Positions 34,259-48,400 of a stretch of 64,000 nt of DNA are shown here, one piece after another; position 1 is the first letter of the stretch; each line of letters opens with the position of its first letter. Made by a program: the position numbers and the translations under genes. The notes beneath the pieces were generated by a model. The model had not been told where the DNA came from. It made no database searches and saw only the letters and a program-made list of their open reading frames with translations. Source of the DNA: Pleurodeles waltl (taxonomy: Eukaryota > Chordata > Amphibia > Caudata > Salamandridae); contig NC_090440.1 of the NCBI RefSeq assembly GCF_031143425.1, forward strand, positions 336,849,844-336,913,843. Direction: 5' to 3'.

Positions 34259-37200
34259 CTCTGACCAGGTTCTGTTACCCAGAATCCTTTGCTCACCTCA
34301 AAATTTGGCTAAACAAACACATTTTCCTCACATTTCGGTGACATAAAGTTCTGGAATCTGAGAGGAGCCACAAATTTTTTTCCACCCAGCGTTCCCCCAA
34401 GTCTCCCGATAAAAATTATACCTAACTTGTGTGGGTAGGCCTAGCGTCCACGACAGGAAATGCCCCAAAACACAACATGGACACATCCCATTTTTTGACA
34501 GAAAACAGAGGTGTTTTTTGCAAAGTGTCTACCTGTAGATTTTGGCCTCTAGCTAAGCCGGCACCTACGGAAACCTACCAAACCTGTGCATTTTTGAAAA
34601 CTAGAAAGCTAGGGGAATCCAAGATGGGGAGACTTGTGGGGCTCTGACCAGGTTCTGTTACACAGAATCCTTTGCAAACCTCAAAATGTGGCTAAAAAAC
34701 ACATTTTCCTCACATTTCGGTGACAGAAAGTTATAGAATCTGAGAGGAGCCACAAATTTCCTTCCACCCAGCATTTCCCTAAGTCTCCCGATAAAAATGA
34801 TACCTCACTTATGTGGGTAGGCCTAGCGCCTGCGACAGGAAATGCCCCAAAACACAACGTGGACACATCCCATTTCTTGGCTGAAAACAGAGGTGTTTTT
34901 TGCAATGTGTCTACCTGTAGATTTTGGCCTCTAGCTCAGCCTGCACCTAGGGTAACCTACCAAACCTGTGCATTTTTAAAAACTAGAGACCTAGGGGAAT
35001 CCAAGATGGGGTGACTTGTGGGTCTCTGACCAGGTTCTGTTACCCAGAATCCTTTGCTAACCTAAAAACTTGGCTAAAAAAACACATTTTCCTCACATTT
35101 CGGTGACAGAAAGTTCTAGAATCTGAGAGGAGCCACAAATGTCCTGCCACCCAGCATTCCCCCAAGTCTCCCGATAAAAATCATACCTCACTTGTGTGGG
35201 TAGGCCTAGCGCCCGCAACAGGAAATGCCCCAAAACACAACGTGGACACATCCCATTTCTTGGCAGAAAACAGAGGTGTTTTTTGCAAAGTGCCTACCTG
35301 TAGGTTTTGGCCTCTAGCTCAGCTGGCACCTTGGGAAACCTACCAAACCTTTGCCTTTTTGAAAACTAGAGACCTAGGGGAATCCAAAATGGGGTGACTT
35401 GTGGGTCTCTGACCAGGTTCTGTTACCCAGAATCCTTTGCAAACCTCAAATTTGGGTAAAAAACACATTTTCCTCACATTTCGGTGACAGAAAGTTCAAC
35501 AATCTGAGAGGAGCCACAAATTTCCTGCCACCCAGCATTCCCCAAGTCTCCCGATAAAAATCATACCTCACTTTTGTGGGTAGGCCTAGCGCCCGCAACA
35601 GGAAATGCCCCAAAACACAACGTGGACACATCCCATTTCTTGGCAGAAAACAGAGGTGTTTTTTGCAAAGTGCCTACCTGTAGGTTTTGGCCTCTAGCTC
35701 AGCTGGCACCTTGGGAAACCTACCAAACCTGTGCCTTTTTGCAAACTAGAAACCAAGGGGAATCCAAAATGGGGTGACCTGTGGGTCTCTGACCAGGTTC
35801 TGTTACCCAGAATCCTTTGCAAACCTCAAAATGTGGGTAAAAAACACATTTTCCTCACATTTCGGTGACAGAAAGTTCTAGAATCTGATAGGAGCCACAA
35901 ATTTCCTGCCACCCAATATTCCCCCAAGTCTCCCGATAAAAATCGTACCTCACTTGTGTGGGTAGGCCTAGCGCCCGCGACAGGAAATGCCCCAAAACAC
36001 AACGTGGACACATCCCATTTCTTGGCAGAAAACAGAGGTGTTTTTTGCAAAGTGCCTACCTGTAGGTTTGGGCCTCTAGCTCAGCCGGCACCTAGGGAAA
36101 CCTACCAAACCTGTGCATTTGTTAAAACTAGAGACCTAGGGGAATCCAAGAAGGGGTGACTTGTGGGGCTCTGACCAGGTTCTGTTACCCAGAATCCTTT
36201 GCTAACCTCAAAATTTGGCTAAACAAACACATTTTCCTCACATTTCGGTGACATAAAGTTCTGGAATCTGAGAGGAGCCACAAATTTCCTTCCACCCAGC
36301 GTTCCCCCAAGTCTCCCGATAAAAATTATACCTCACTTGTGTGGGTAGGCCTAGCGTCCACGACAGGAAATGCCCCAAAACACAACATGGACACATCCCA
36401 TTTTTTGACCGAAAACAGAGGTGTTTTTTGCAAAGTGTCTACCTGTAGATTTTGGCCTCTAGCTCAGCCGGCACCTACGGAAACCTACCAAACCTGTGCA
36501 TTTTTGAAAACTAGAGAGCTAGGGGAATCCAAGATGGGGTGACATGTGGGGCTCTGACCAGGTTCTGTTACACAGAATCCATTGCAAACCTCAAACTTTG
36601 GCTAAAAAAACACATTTTCCTCACATTTCGGTGACAGAAATTCTAGAATCTGAGAGGAGCAACAAATTTCCTTCCACGCAGCATTCCCCCAAGTCTCCCG
36701 ATAAAAATGATACCTCACTTGTGTGGGTAGGCCTAGCGCCCGTGACAGGAAATGCCCCAAAACACAACTGTGGACACATCCCATTTTTTGGCAGAAAACA
36801 GTGGTGTTTTTTGCAAAGTGCCTACCTGTAGATTTTGGCCTCTAGCTCAGCTGGCACCTTGGGAAACCTACCAAACCTGTGCCTTTTTGCAAACTAGAGA
36901 CCTAGGGGAATCCAAAATGGGGTAACTTGTGGGTATCTGACCAGGTTATGATACCCAGAATTCTTTGCAAACCTCAAATTTGGGTAAAAAACACATTTTC
37001 CTCACATTTCGGTGACAGAAAGTTCTAGAATCTGAGAGGAGCCACAAATTTCCTGCCACCCAGCATTCCCCCAAGTCTCCCGATAAAAATCATACCTCAC
37101 TTGAGTGGGTAGGCCTAGCGCCCGCGACAGGAAATGCCCCAAAACACAACGTGGACACCTCCCATTTCTTGGCAGAAAACAGAGGTGTTTTTTGCAAAGT

Positions 37201-40200
37201 GCCTAACTGTAAGTTTTGGCCTCTAGCTCAGCTGGCACCTTGGGAAACCTACCAAACCTGTGCCTTTTTGCAAACTAGAGACCTAGGGGAATCCAAAATG
37301 GGGTGACTTGTGGGTCTCTGACCAGGTTCTGTTACCCAGAATCCTTTGCTAACCTCAAAATTTGGCTAAACAAACACATTTTCCTCACATTTCGGTGACA
37401 TAAAGTTCTGGAATCTGAGAGGAGCCACAAATTTCCTTCCACCCAGCGTTCCCCCAAGTCTCCCGATAAAAATTATACCTCACTTGTGTGGGTAGGCCTT
37501 GCGTCCACGACAGGAAATGCCCCAAAACACAACATGGACACATCCCATTTTTTGACAGAAAACAGAGGTGTTTTTTGCAAAGTGTCTACCTGTAGATTTT
37601 GGCCTCTAGCTAAGCCGGCACCTACGGAAACCTACCAAACCTGTGCATTTTTGAAAACTAGAAAGCTAGGGGAATCCAAGATGGGGAGACTGTGGGGCTC
37701 TGACCAGGTTCTGTTACACAGAATCCTTTGCAAACCTCAAAATGTGGCTAAAAAACACATTTTCCTCACATTTCGGTGACAGAAAGTTATAGAATCTGAG
37801 AGGAGCCACAAATTTCCTTCCACCCAGCATTTCCCTAAGTCTCCCGATAAAAATGATACCTCACTTATGTGGGTAGGCCTAGCGCCTGCGACAGGAAATG
37901 CCCCAAAACACAACGTGGACACATCCCATTTCTTGGCTGAAAACAGAGGTGTTTTTTGCAATGTGTCTACCTGTAGATTTTGGCCTCTAGCTCAGCCTGC
38001 ACCTAGGGTAACCTACCAAACCTGTGCATTTTTAAAAACTAGAGACCTAGAGGAATCCAAGATGGCGTGACTTGTGGGTCTCTGACCAGGTTCTGTTACC
38101 CAGAATCCTTTGCTAACCTAAAAACTTGGCTAAAAAAACACATTTTCCTCACATTTCGGTGACAGAAAGTTCTAGAATCTGAGAGGAGCCACAAATGTCC
38201 TGCCACCCAGCATTCCCCCAAGTCTCCCGATAAAAATCATACCTCACTTGTGTGGGTAGGCCTAGCGCCCGCAACAGGAAATGCCCCAAAACACAACGTG
38301 GACACATCCCATTTCTTGGCAGAAAACAGAGGTGTTTTTTGCAAAGTGCCTACCTGTAGGTTTTGGCATCTAGCTCAGCTGGCACCTTGGGAAACCTACC
38401 AAACCTGTGCCTTTTTGAAAACTAGAGACCTAGGGGAATCCAAAATGGGGTGACTTGTGGGTCTCTGACCAGGTTCTGTTACCCAGAATCCTTTGCAAAC
38501 CTCAAATTTGGGTAAAAAACACATTTTCCTCACATTTCGGTGACAGAAAGTTCAACAATCTGAGAGGAGCCACAAATTTCCTGCCACCCAGCATTCCCCC
38601 AAGTCTCCCGATAAAAATCATACCTCACTTTTGTGGGTAGGCCTAGCGCCCGCAACAGGAAATGCCCCAAAACACAACGTGGACACATCCCATTTCTTGG
38701 CAGAAAACAGAGGTGTTTTTTGCAAAGTGCCTACCTGTAGGTTTTGGCCTCTAGCTCAGCTGGCACCTTGGGAAACCTACCAAACCTGTGCCTTTTTGCA
38801 AACTAGAGACCTAGGGGAATCCAAAATGGGGTGACCTGTGGGTCTCTGACCAGGTTCTGTTACCCAGAATCCTTTGCAAACCTCAAAATGTGGGTAAAAA
38901 ACACATTTTCCTCACATTTCGGTGACAGAAAGTTCTAGAATCTGATAGGAGCCACAAATTTCCTGCCACCCAATATTCCCCCAAGTCTCCCGATAAAAAT
39001 CGTACCTCACTTGTGTGGGTAGGCCTAGCGCCCGCGACAGGAAATGCCCCAAAACACAACGTGGACACATCCCATTTCTTGGCAGAAAACAGAGGTGTTT
39101 TTTGCAAAGTGCCTACCTGTAGGTTTGGGCCTCTAGCTCAGCCGGCACCTAGGGAAACCTACCAAACCTGTGCATTTGTTAAAACTAGAGACCTAGGGGA
39201 ATCCAAGAAGGGGTGACTTGTGGGACTCTGACCAGGTTCTGTTACCCAGAATCCTTTGCTAACCTCAAAATTTGGCTAAACAAACACATTTTCCTCACAT
39301 TTCGGTGACATAAAGTTCTGGAATCTGAGAGGAGCCACAAATTTCCTTCCACCCAGCGTTCCCCCAAGTCTCCCGATAAAAATTATACCTAACTTGTGTG
39401 GGTAGGCCTAGCGTCCACGACAGGAAATGCCCCAAAACACAACATGGACACATCCCATTTTTTGACCGAAAACAGAGGTGTTTTTTGCAAAGTGTCTACC
39501 TGTAGATTTTGGCCTCTAGCTCAGCCGGCACCTACGGAAACCTACCAAACCTGTGCATTTTTGAAAACTAGAGAGCTAGGGGAATCCAAGATGGGGTGAC
39601 ATGTGGGGCTCTGACCAGGTTCTGTTACACAGAATCCATTGCAAACCTCAAACTTTGGCTAAAAAAACACATTTTCCTCACATTTCGGTGACAGAAATTC
39701 TAGAATCTGAGAGGAGCAACAAATTTCCTTCCACGCAGCATTCCCCCAAGTCTCCCGATAAAAATGATACCTCACTTGTGTGGGTAGGCCTAGCGCCCGT
39801 GACAGGAAATGCCCCAAAACACAACTGTGGACACATCCCATTTTTTGGCAGAAAACAGTGGTGTTTTTTGCAAAGTGCCTACCTGTAGATTTTGGCCTCT
39901 AGCTCAGCTGGCACCTTGGGAAACCTACCAAACATGTGCCTTTTTGCAAACTAGAGACCTAGGGGAATCCAAAATGGGGTAACTTGTGGGTATCTGACCA
40001 GGTTATGATACCCAGAATCCTTTGCAAACCTCAAATTTGGGTAAAAAACACATTTTCCTCACATTTCGGTGACAGAAAGTTCTAGAATCTGAGAGGAGCC
40101 ACAAATTTCCTGCCACCCAGCATTCCCCCAAGTCTCCCGATAAAAATCATACCTCACTTGAGTGGGTAGGCCTAGCGCCCGCGACAGGAAATGCCCCAAA

Positions 40201-40405
40201 ACACAACGTGGACACCTCCCATTTCTTGGAAGAAAACAGAGGTGTTTTTTGCAAAGTGCCTAACTGTAAGTTTTGGCCTCTAGCTCAGCTGGCACCTTGG
40301 GAAACCTACCAAACCTGTGCCTTTTTGCAAACTAGAGACCTAGGGGAATCCAAAATGGGGTGACTTGTGGGTCTCTGACCAGGTTCTGTTACCCAGAATC
40401 CTTTG
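34259..40405 (+). repeat. Higher-order duplication, 8 monomers (3,057 bp) x 2, second type
   Basis: Shared markers at a 3,057-bp offset include CTAGAAAGCTAGG (34600 and 37658), GTTCAACAATCTG (35491 and 38550), CCCAATATTCC (35912 and 38970) and TTTGACCGAAAAC (36403 and 39461). Small compensating indels occur: one T is lost near 37690 and one C is missing near 35540. The monomer order differs from the 20966-27079 block, so this arose separately. Confidence 0.9.
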
Positions 40406-41668
40406 CAAACCTCAAAATTAGGGTAAAAAACACATTTTCCTCACATTTCGGTGACAGAAAGTTCTAGAATCTGAGAGGAGCCACAAATTTCCTGCCACCC
40501 AGCATTCCCCCAAGTCTCCCGAAAAAAATCATACCTCACTTGTGTGGGTAGGCCTAGCGCCCGCGACAGGAAATGCCCCAAAACACAACGTGGACACATC
40601 CCATTTCTTGGCAGAAAACAGAGGTGTTTTTTGCAATGTGTCTACCTGTAGATTTTGGCCTCTAGCTCAGCCTGCACCTAGGGAAACCTACCAAACCTGT
40701 GCATTTTTAAAAACTAGAGACCTAGGGGAATCCAAGATGGGGTGACTTGTGGGTCTCTGACCAGGTTATGTTACCCAGAATACTTTGCAAACCTCAAAAT
40801 TTGGGTAAAAAACAAATTTTCCTCACATTTCGGTGACAGAAAGTTCTAGAATCTGAGAGGAGCCACAAATTTCCTGCCACCCAGCATTCCCCCAAGTCTC
40901 CCGATAAAAATCGTACCTCACTTGTGTGGGTAGGCCTAGCGCCCGCAACAGGAAATGCCCCAAAACACAACGTGGACACATCCCATTTCTTGGCAGAAAA
41001 CAGAGGTGTTTTTTGCAAAGTGCATACCTGTAGGTTTGGGCCTCTAGCTCAGCCGGCTCCTAGGGAAATCTACCAAACCTGTGCATTTTTTAAAACTAGA
41101 GACCTAGGGGAATCCAAGAAGGGGTGACTTGTGGGGCTCTGACCAGGTTCTGTTACCCAGAATCCTTTGCTAACCTCAAAATTTGGCTAAACAAACACAT
41201 TTTCCTCACATTTCGGTGACAGAAAGTTATAGAATCTGAGAGGAGCCTCAAATTTCCTTCCACCCAGCACTTCCCTAAGTCTTCCGATAAAAATGATACC
41301 TCACTTATGTGGGTAGGCCTAGCGCCTGCAACAGGAAATGCCCCAAAACACAACGTGGACACATCCCATTTCTTGGCTGAAAACAGAGGTGTTTTTTGCA
41401 ATGTGTCTACCTGTAGATTTTGGCCTCTAGCTCAGCCTGCACCTAGGGAAACCTACCAAACCTGTGCATTTTTTACAACTAGAGACCTAGGGGAATCCAA
41501 GATGGGGTGACTTGTGGGTCTCTGACCAGGTTCTGTTACCCAGAATCCTTTGCTAACCTAAAAATTTGGCTAAACAAACACATTTTCCTCACATTTCGGT
41601 GACAGAAAGTTCTAGAATCTGAGAGGAGCCACAAATTTCCTGCCACCCAGCATTCCCCCAAGTCTCCC

Positions 41669-41676
41669 TATAAAAA
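41669..41676 (+). promoter_or_regulatory. TATA box in satellite monomer
   Basis: TATAAAAA replaces the usual GATAAAAA of the monomer. It begins 51 bp after the end of a perfect heat-shock element (41605-41617). No coding gene follows. Confidence 0.4.
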
Positions 41677-44600
41677 TCATACCTCACTTGTGTGGGTAGG
41701 CCTAGCGCCCGCAACAGGAAATGACCCAAAACACAACGTGGACACATCCCATTTCTTGGCAGAAAACAGAGGTGTTTTTTGCAAAGTGCCTACCTGTAGG
41801 TTTTGGCCTCTAGCTCAGCTGGCACCTTGGGAAACCTACCAAACCTGTGCCTTTTTGCAAACTAGAGACCTAGGGGAATCCAAAATGGGGTGACTTGTGG
41901 GTCTCTGACCAGGTTCTGTTACCCAGAATCCTTTGCAAACCTCAAATTTGGGTAAAAAACCAATTTTCCTCACATTTCGGTGACAGAAAGTTCAAGAATC
42001 TGAGAGGAGCCACAAATTTCCTGCCACCCAGCATTCCCCCAAGTCTCCCGATAAAAATCATACCTCACTTTTGTGGGTAGGCCTAGCGCCCGCAACAGGA
42101 AATGCCCCAAAACACAACGTGGACACATCCCATTTCTTGGCAGAAAACAGAGGTGTTTTTTGCAAAGTGCCTATCTGTAGGTTTTGGCCTCTAGCTCAGC
42201 TGGCACCTTGGGAAACCTACCAAACCTGTGCCTTTTTGCAAACTAGAGACCTAGGGGAATCCAAAATGGGGTGACTTGTGGGTCTCTGACCAGGTTCTGT
42301 TACCCAGAATCCTTTGCAAACCTCAAAATGTGGGTAAAAAACAAATTTTCCTCACATTTCGGTGACAGAAAGTTCTAGAATCTGATAGGAGCCACAAATT
42401 TCCTGCCAACCAGCATTCCCCCAAGTCTCCCGATAAAAATCGTACCTCACTTGTGTGGGTAGGCCTAGCGCCCGCGACAGGAAATGCCCCAAAACACAAC
42501 GTGGACACATCCCATTTCTTGGCAGAAAACAGAGGTGTTTTTTGCAAAGTGCCTACCTGTAGGTTTGGGCCTCTAGCTCAGCCGGCACCTAGGGAAACCT
42601 ACCAAACCTGTGCATTTTTGAAAACTAGAGACCTAGGGGAATCCAAGAAGGGGTGACTTGTGGGGCTCTGACCAGGTTCTGTTACCCAGAATCCTTTGCT
42701 AACCTCAAAATTTGGCTAAACAAACAAATTTTCCTCACATTTCGGTGACAGAAATTCTAGAATCTGAGATGAGCAACAAATTTCCTTCCACGCAGCATTC
42801 CCCCAAGTCTCCCGATAAAAATTATACCTCACTTGTGTGGGTAGGCCTAGCGTCCACGACAGGAAATGCCCCAAAACACAACATGGACACATCCCATTTT
42901 TTGACAGAAAACAGAGGTGTTTTTTGCAAAGTGTCTACCTGTAGATTTTGGCCTCTAGCTCAGCCAGCACCTACGGAAACCTACCAAACCTGTGCATTTT
43001 TAAAAACTAGAGACCTAGGGGAATCTAAGATGGGGTGACTTGTGGGTCTCTGACCAGGTTCTGTTACCCAGAATCCTTTGCTAACCTAAAAACTTGGCTA
43101 AAAAAACACATTTTCCTCACATTTCGGTGACAGAAAGTTCTAGAATCTGGGAGGAGCCACAAATTTCCTGCCACCCAGCATTCGCCCAAGTCTCCCGATA
43201 AAAATCATACCTCACTTGTGTGGGTAGGCCTAGCGCCCGTGACAGGAAATGCCCCAAAACACAACTGTGGACACATCCCATTTCTTGGCAGAAAACAGAG
43301 GTGTTTTTTGCAATGTGTCTACCTGTAGATTTTGGCCTCTAGCTCAGCCTGCACCTATGGAAACCTACCAAACCTGTGCATTTTTGAAAACTAGAGAGCT
43401 AGGGGAATCCAAGATGGGGTGACATGTGGGGCTCTGACCAGGTTCTGTTACACAGAATCCATTGCAAACCTCAAACTTTGGCTAAAAAAACACATTTTCC
43501 TCACATTTCGGTGACAGAAATTCTAGAATCTGAGAGGAGCAACAAATTTCCTTCCACGCAGCATTCCCCCAAGTCTCCCGATAAAAATGATACCTCACTT
43601 GTGTGGGTAGGCCTAGCGCCCGTGACAGGAAATGCCCCAAAACACAACTGTGGACACATCCCATTTTTTGGCAGAAAACAGTGGTGTTTTTTGCAAAGTG
43701 CCTACCTGTAGATTTTGGCCTCTAGCTCAGCTGGCACCTTGGGAAACCTACCAAACATGTGCCTTTTTGCAAACTAGAGACCTAGGGGAATCCAAAATGG
43801 GGTAACTTGTGGGTATCTGACCAGGTTATGATACCCAGAATCCTTTGCAAACCTCAAATTTGGGTAAAAAACACATTTTCCTCACATTTCGGTGACAGAA
43901 AGTTCTAGAATCTGAGAGGAGCCACAAATTTCCTGCCACCCAGCATTCCCCCAAGTCTCCCGATAAAAATCATACCTCACTTGAGTGGGTAGGCCTAGCG
44001 CCCGCGACAGGAAATGCCCCAAAACACAACGTGGACACCTCCCATTTCTTGGAAGAAAACAGAGGTGTTTTTTGCAAAGTGCCTAACTGTAAGTTTTGGC
44101 CTCTAGCTCAGCTGGCACCTTGGGAAACCTACCAAACCTGTGCCTTTTTGCAAACTAGAGACCTAGGGGAATCCAAAATGGGGTGACTTGTGGGTCTCTG
44201 ACCAGGTTCTGTTACCCAGAATCCTTTGCAAACCTCAAAATTAGGGTAAAAAACACATTTTCCTCACATTTCGGTGACAGAAAGTTCTAGAATCTGAGAG
44301 GAGCCACAAATTTCCTGCCACCCAGCATTCCCCCAAGTCTCCCGAAAAAAATCATACCTCACTTGTGTGGGTAGGCCTAGCGCCCGCGACAGGAAATGCC
44401 CCAAAACACAACGTGGACACATCCCATTTCTTGGCAGAAAACAGAGGTGTTTTTTGCAATGTGTCTACCTGTAGATTTTGGCCTCTAGCTCAGCCTGCAC
44501 CTAGGGAAACCTACCAAACCTGTGCATTTTTAAAAACTAGAGACCTAGGGGAATCCAAGATGGGGTGACTTGTGGGTCTCTGACCAGGTTATGTTACCCA

Positions 44601-45491
44601 GAATACTTTGCAAACCTCAAAATTTGGGTAAAAAACAAATTTTCCTCACATTTCGGTGACAGAAAGTTCTAGAATCTGAGAGGAGCCACAAATTTCCTGC
44701 CACCCAGCATTCCCCCAAGTCTCCCGATAAAAATCGTACCTCACTTGTGTGGGTAGGCCTAGCGCCCGCAACAGGAAATGCCCCAAAACACAACGTGGAC
44801 ACATCCCATTTCTTGGCAGAAAACAGAGGTGTTTTTTGCAAAGTGCATACCTGTAGGTTTGGGCCTCTAGCTCAGCCGGCTCCTAGGGAAATCTACCAAA
44901 CCTGTGCATTTTTTAAAACTAGAGACCTAGGGGAATCCAAGAAGGGGTGACTTGTGGGGCTCTGACCAGGTTCTGTTACCCAGAATCCTTTGCTAACCTC
45001 AAAATTTGGCTAAACAAACACATTTTCCTCACATTTCGGTGACAGAAAGTTATAGAATCTGAGAGGAGCCTCAAATTTCCTTCCACCCAGCACTTCCCTA
45101 AGTCTTCCGATAAAAATGATACCTCACTTATGTGGGTAGGCCTAGCGCCTGCAACAGGAAATGCCCCAAAACACAACGTGGACACATCCCATTTCTTGGC
45201 TGAAAACAGAGGTGTTTTTTGCAATGTGTCTACCTGTAGATTTTGGCCTCTAGCTCAGCCTGCACCTAGGGAAACCTACCAAACCTGTGCATTTTTTACA
45301 ACTAGAGACCTAGGGGAATCCAAGATGGGGTGACTTGTGGGTCTCTGACCAGGTTCTGTTACCCAGAATCCTTTGCTAACCTAAAGATTTGGCTAAACAA
45401 ACACATTTTCCTCACATTTCGGTGACAGAAAGTTCTAGAATCTGAGAGGAGCCACAAATTTCCTGCCACCCAGGATTCCCCCAAGTCTCCC

Positions 45492-45499
45492 TATAAAAA
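45492..45499 (+). promoter_or_regulatory. TATA box in satellite monomer
   Basis: TATAAAAA lies 51 bp after the heat-shock element at 45428-45440. It is the 10-monomer duplicate of the site at 41669. Confidence 0.4.
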
Positions 45500-48400
45500 T
45501 CATACCTCACTTGTGTGGGTAGGCCTAGCGCCCGCAACAGGAAATGACCCAAAACACAACGTGGACACATCCCATTTCTTGGCAGAAAACAGAGGTGTTT
45601 TTTGCAAAGTGCCTACCTGTAGGTTTTGGCCTCTAGCTCAGCTGGCACCTTGGGAAACCTACCAAACCTGTGCCTTTTTGCAAACTAGAGACCTAGGGGA
45701 ATCCAAAATGGGGTGACTTGTGGGTCTCTGACCAGGTTCTGTTACCCAGAATCCTTTGCAAACCTCAAATTTGGGTAAAAAACCAATTTTCCTCACATTT
45801 CGGTGACAGAAAGTTCAAGAATCTGAGAGGAGCCACAAATTTCCTGCCACCCAGCATTCCCCCAAGTCTCCCGATAAAAATCATACCTCACTTTTGTGGG
45901 TAGGCCTAGCGCCCGCAACAGGAAATGCCCCAAAACACAACGTGGACACATCCCATTTCTTGGCAGAAAACAGAGGTGTTTTTTGCAAAGTGCCTATCTG
46001 TAGGTTTTGGCCTCTAGCTCAGCTGGCACCTTGGGAAACCTACCAAACCTGTGCCTTTTTGCAAACTAGAGACCTAGGGGAATCCAAAATGGGGTGACTT
46101 GTGGGTCTCTGACCAGGTTCTGTTACCCAGAATCCTTTGCAAACCTCAAAATGTGGGTAAAAAACAAATTTTCCTCACATTTCGGTGACAGAAAGTTCTA
46201 GAATCTGATAGGAGCCACAAATTTCCTGCCAACCAGCATTCCCCCAAGTCTCCCGATAAAAATCGTACCTCACTTGTGTGGGTAGGCCTAGCGCCCGCGA
46301 CAGGAAATGCCCCAAAACACAACGTGGACACATCCCATTTCTTGGCAGAAAACAGAGGTGTTTTTTGCAAAGTGCCTACCTGTAGGTTTGGGCCTCTAGC
46401 TCAGCCGGCACCTAGGGAAACCTACCAAACCTGTGCATTTTTGAAAACTAGAGACCTAGGGGAATCCAAGAAGGGGTGACTTGTGGGGCTCTGACCAGGT
46501 TCTGTTACCCAGAATCCTTTGCTAACCTCAAAATTTGGCTAAACAAACAAATTTTCCTCACATTTCGGTGACAGAAATTCTAGAATCTGAGATGAGCAAC
46601 AAATTTCCTTCCACGCAGCATTCCCCCAAGTCTCCCGATAAAAATTATACCTCACTTGTGTGGGTAGGCCTAGCGTCCACGACAGGAAATGCCCCAAAAC
46701 ACAACATGGACACATCCCATTTTTTGACAGAAAACAGAGGTGTTTTTTGCAAAGTGTCTACCTGTAGATTTTGGCCTCTAGCTCAGCCGGCACCTACGGA
46801 AACCTACCAAACCTGTGCATTTTTAAAAACTAGAGACCTAGGGGAATCTAAGATGGGGTGACTTGTGGGTCTCTGACCAGGTTCTGTTACCCAGAATCCT
46901 TTGCTAACCTAAAAACTTGGCTAAAAAAACACATTTTCCTCACATTTCGGTGACAGAAAGTTCTAGAATCTGGGAGGAGCCACAAATTTCCTGCCACCCA
47001 GCATTCGCCCAAGTCTCCCGATAAAAATCATACCTCACTTGTGTGGGTAGGCCTAGCGCCCGCGACAGGAAATGCCCCAAAACACAACTGTGGACACATC
47101 CCATTTCTTGGCAGAAAACAGAGGTGTTTTTTGCAATGTGTCTACCTGTAGATTTTGGCCTCTAGCTCAGCTGGCACCTTGGGAAACCTACCAAACCTGT
47201 GCCTTTTTACAAACTACTAGAGACCTAGGGGAATCCAAAATGGGGTGACTTGTGGGTCTCTGACCAGGTTCTGTTACCCAGAATCCTTTGCAAACCTCAA
47301 ATTTGGGTAAAAAACACATTTTCCTCACATTTCGGTGACAGAAAGTTCTAGAATCTGAGAGGAGCCACAAATTTCCTGCCACCCAGCATTCCCCCGAGTC
47401 TCCCGATAAAAATCGTACCTCACTTGTGTGGGTAGGCCTAGCGCCCGCAACAGGAAATGCCCCAAAACACAACGTGGACACATCCCATTTCTTGGCAGAA
47501 AACAGAGGTGTTTTTTGCAAAGTGCCTACCTGTAGGTTTTGGCCTCTAGCTCAGCCGGCACCTAGGGAAACCTACCAAACCTGTGCATTTTTGAAAACTA
47601 GAGACCTAGGGGAATCCAAGAAGGGGTGACTTGTGGGGCTCTGACCAGGTTCTGTTAACCAGAATCCTTTGCTAACCTCAAAATTTGGCTAAACAAACAC
47701 ATTTTCCTCACATTTCGGTGACATAAAGTTCTGGAATCTGAGAGGAGCCACAAATTTCCTTCCACCCAGCGTTCCCCCAAGTCTCCTGATAAAAATTATA
47801 CCTCACTTGTGTGGGTAGGCCTAGCGTCCACGACAGGAAATGCCCCAAAACACAACATGGACACATCCCATTTTTTGACAAAAAACAGAGGTGTTTTTTG
47901 CAAAGTGTCTACCTGTAGATTTTGGCCTCTAGCTCAGCCGGCACCTACGGAAACCTACCAAACCTGTGCATTTTTGAAAACTAGAGAGCTAGGGGAATCC
48001 AAGATTTGGTGACTTGTGGGGCTCTGACCAGGTTCTGTTACACAGAATCCTTTGCAAACCTCAAAATGTGGCTAAAAAACACATTTTCCTCACATTTCGG
48101 TGACAGAAAGTTATAGAATCTGAGAGGAGCCACAAATTTCCTTCCACCCAGCATTCCCCTAAGTCCCCCGATAAAAATGATACCTCACTTATGTGGGTAG
48201 GCCTAGCGCCTGCAACAGGAAATGCCCCAAAACACAACGTGTACACATCCCATTTCTTGGCAGAAAACAGAGGTGTTTTTTGCAATGTGTCTACCTGTAG
48301 ATTTTGGCCTCTAGCTCAGCCTGCACCTAGGGAAACCTACCAAACCTGTGCATTTTTAAAAACTAGAGACCTAGGGGAATCCAAGATGGGGTGACTTGTG

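Larger units (their letters stand above)
39536..47171 (+). repeat. Higher-order duplication, 10 monomers (3,823 bp) x 2
   Basis: The offset of 3,823 bp is exact across the block. Shared markers are CTTGGAAGAAAAC (40225 and 44048), CCCGAAAAAAATC (40519 and 44342), CCCTATAAAAATC (41666 and 45489) and GAGATGAGCAAC (42766 and 46589). Copy 1 is about 39536-43358 and copy 2 about 43359-47171. Its start overlaps the end of the preceding 8-monomer duplication. Confidence 0.9.
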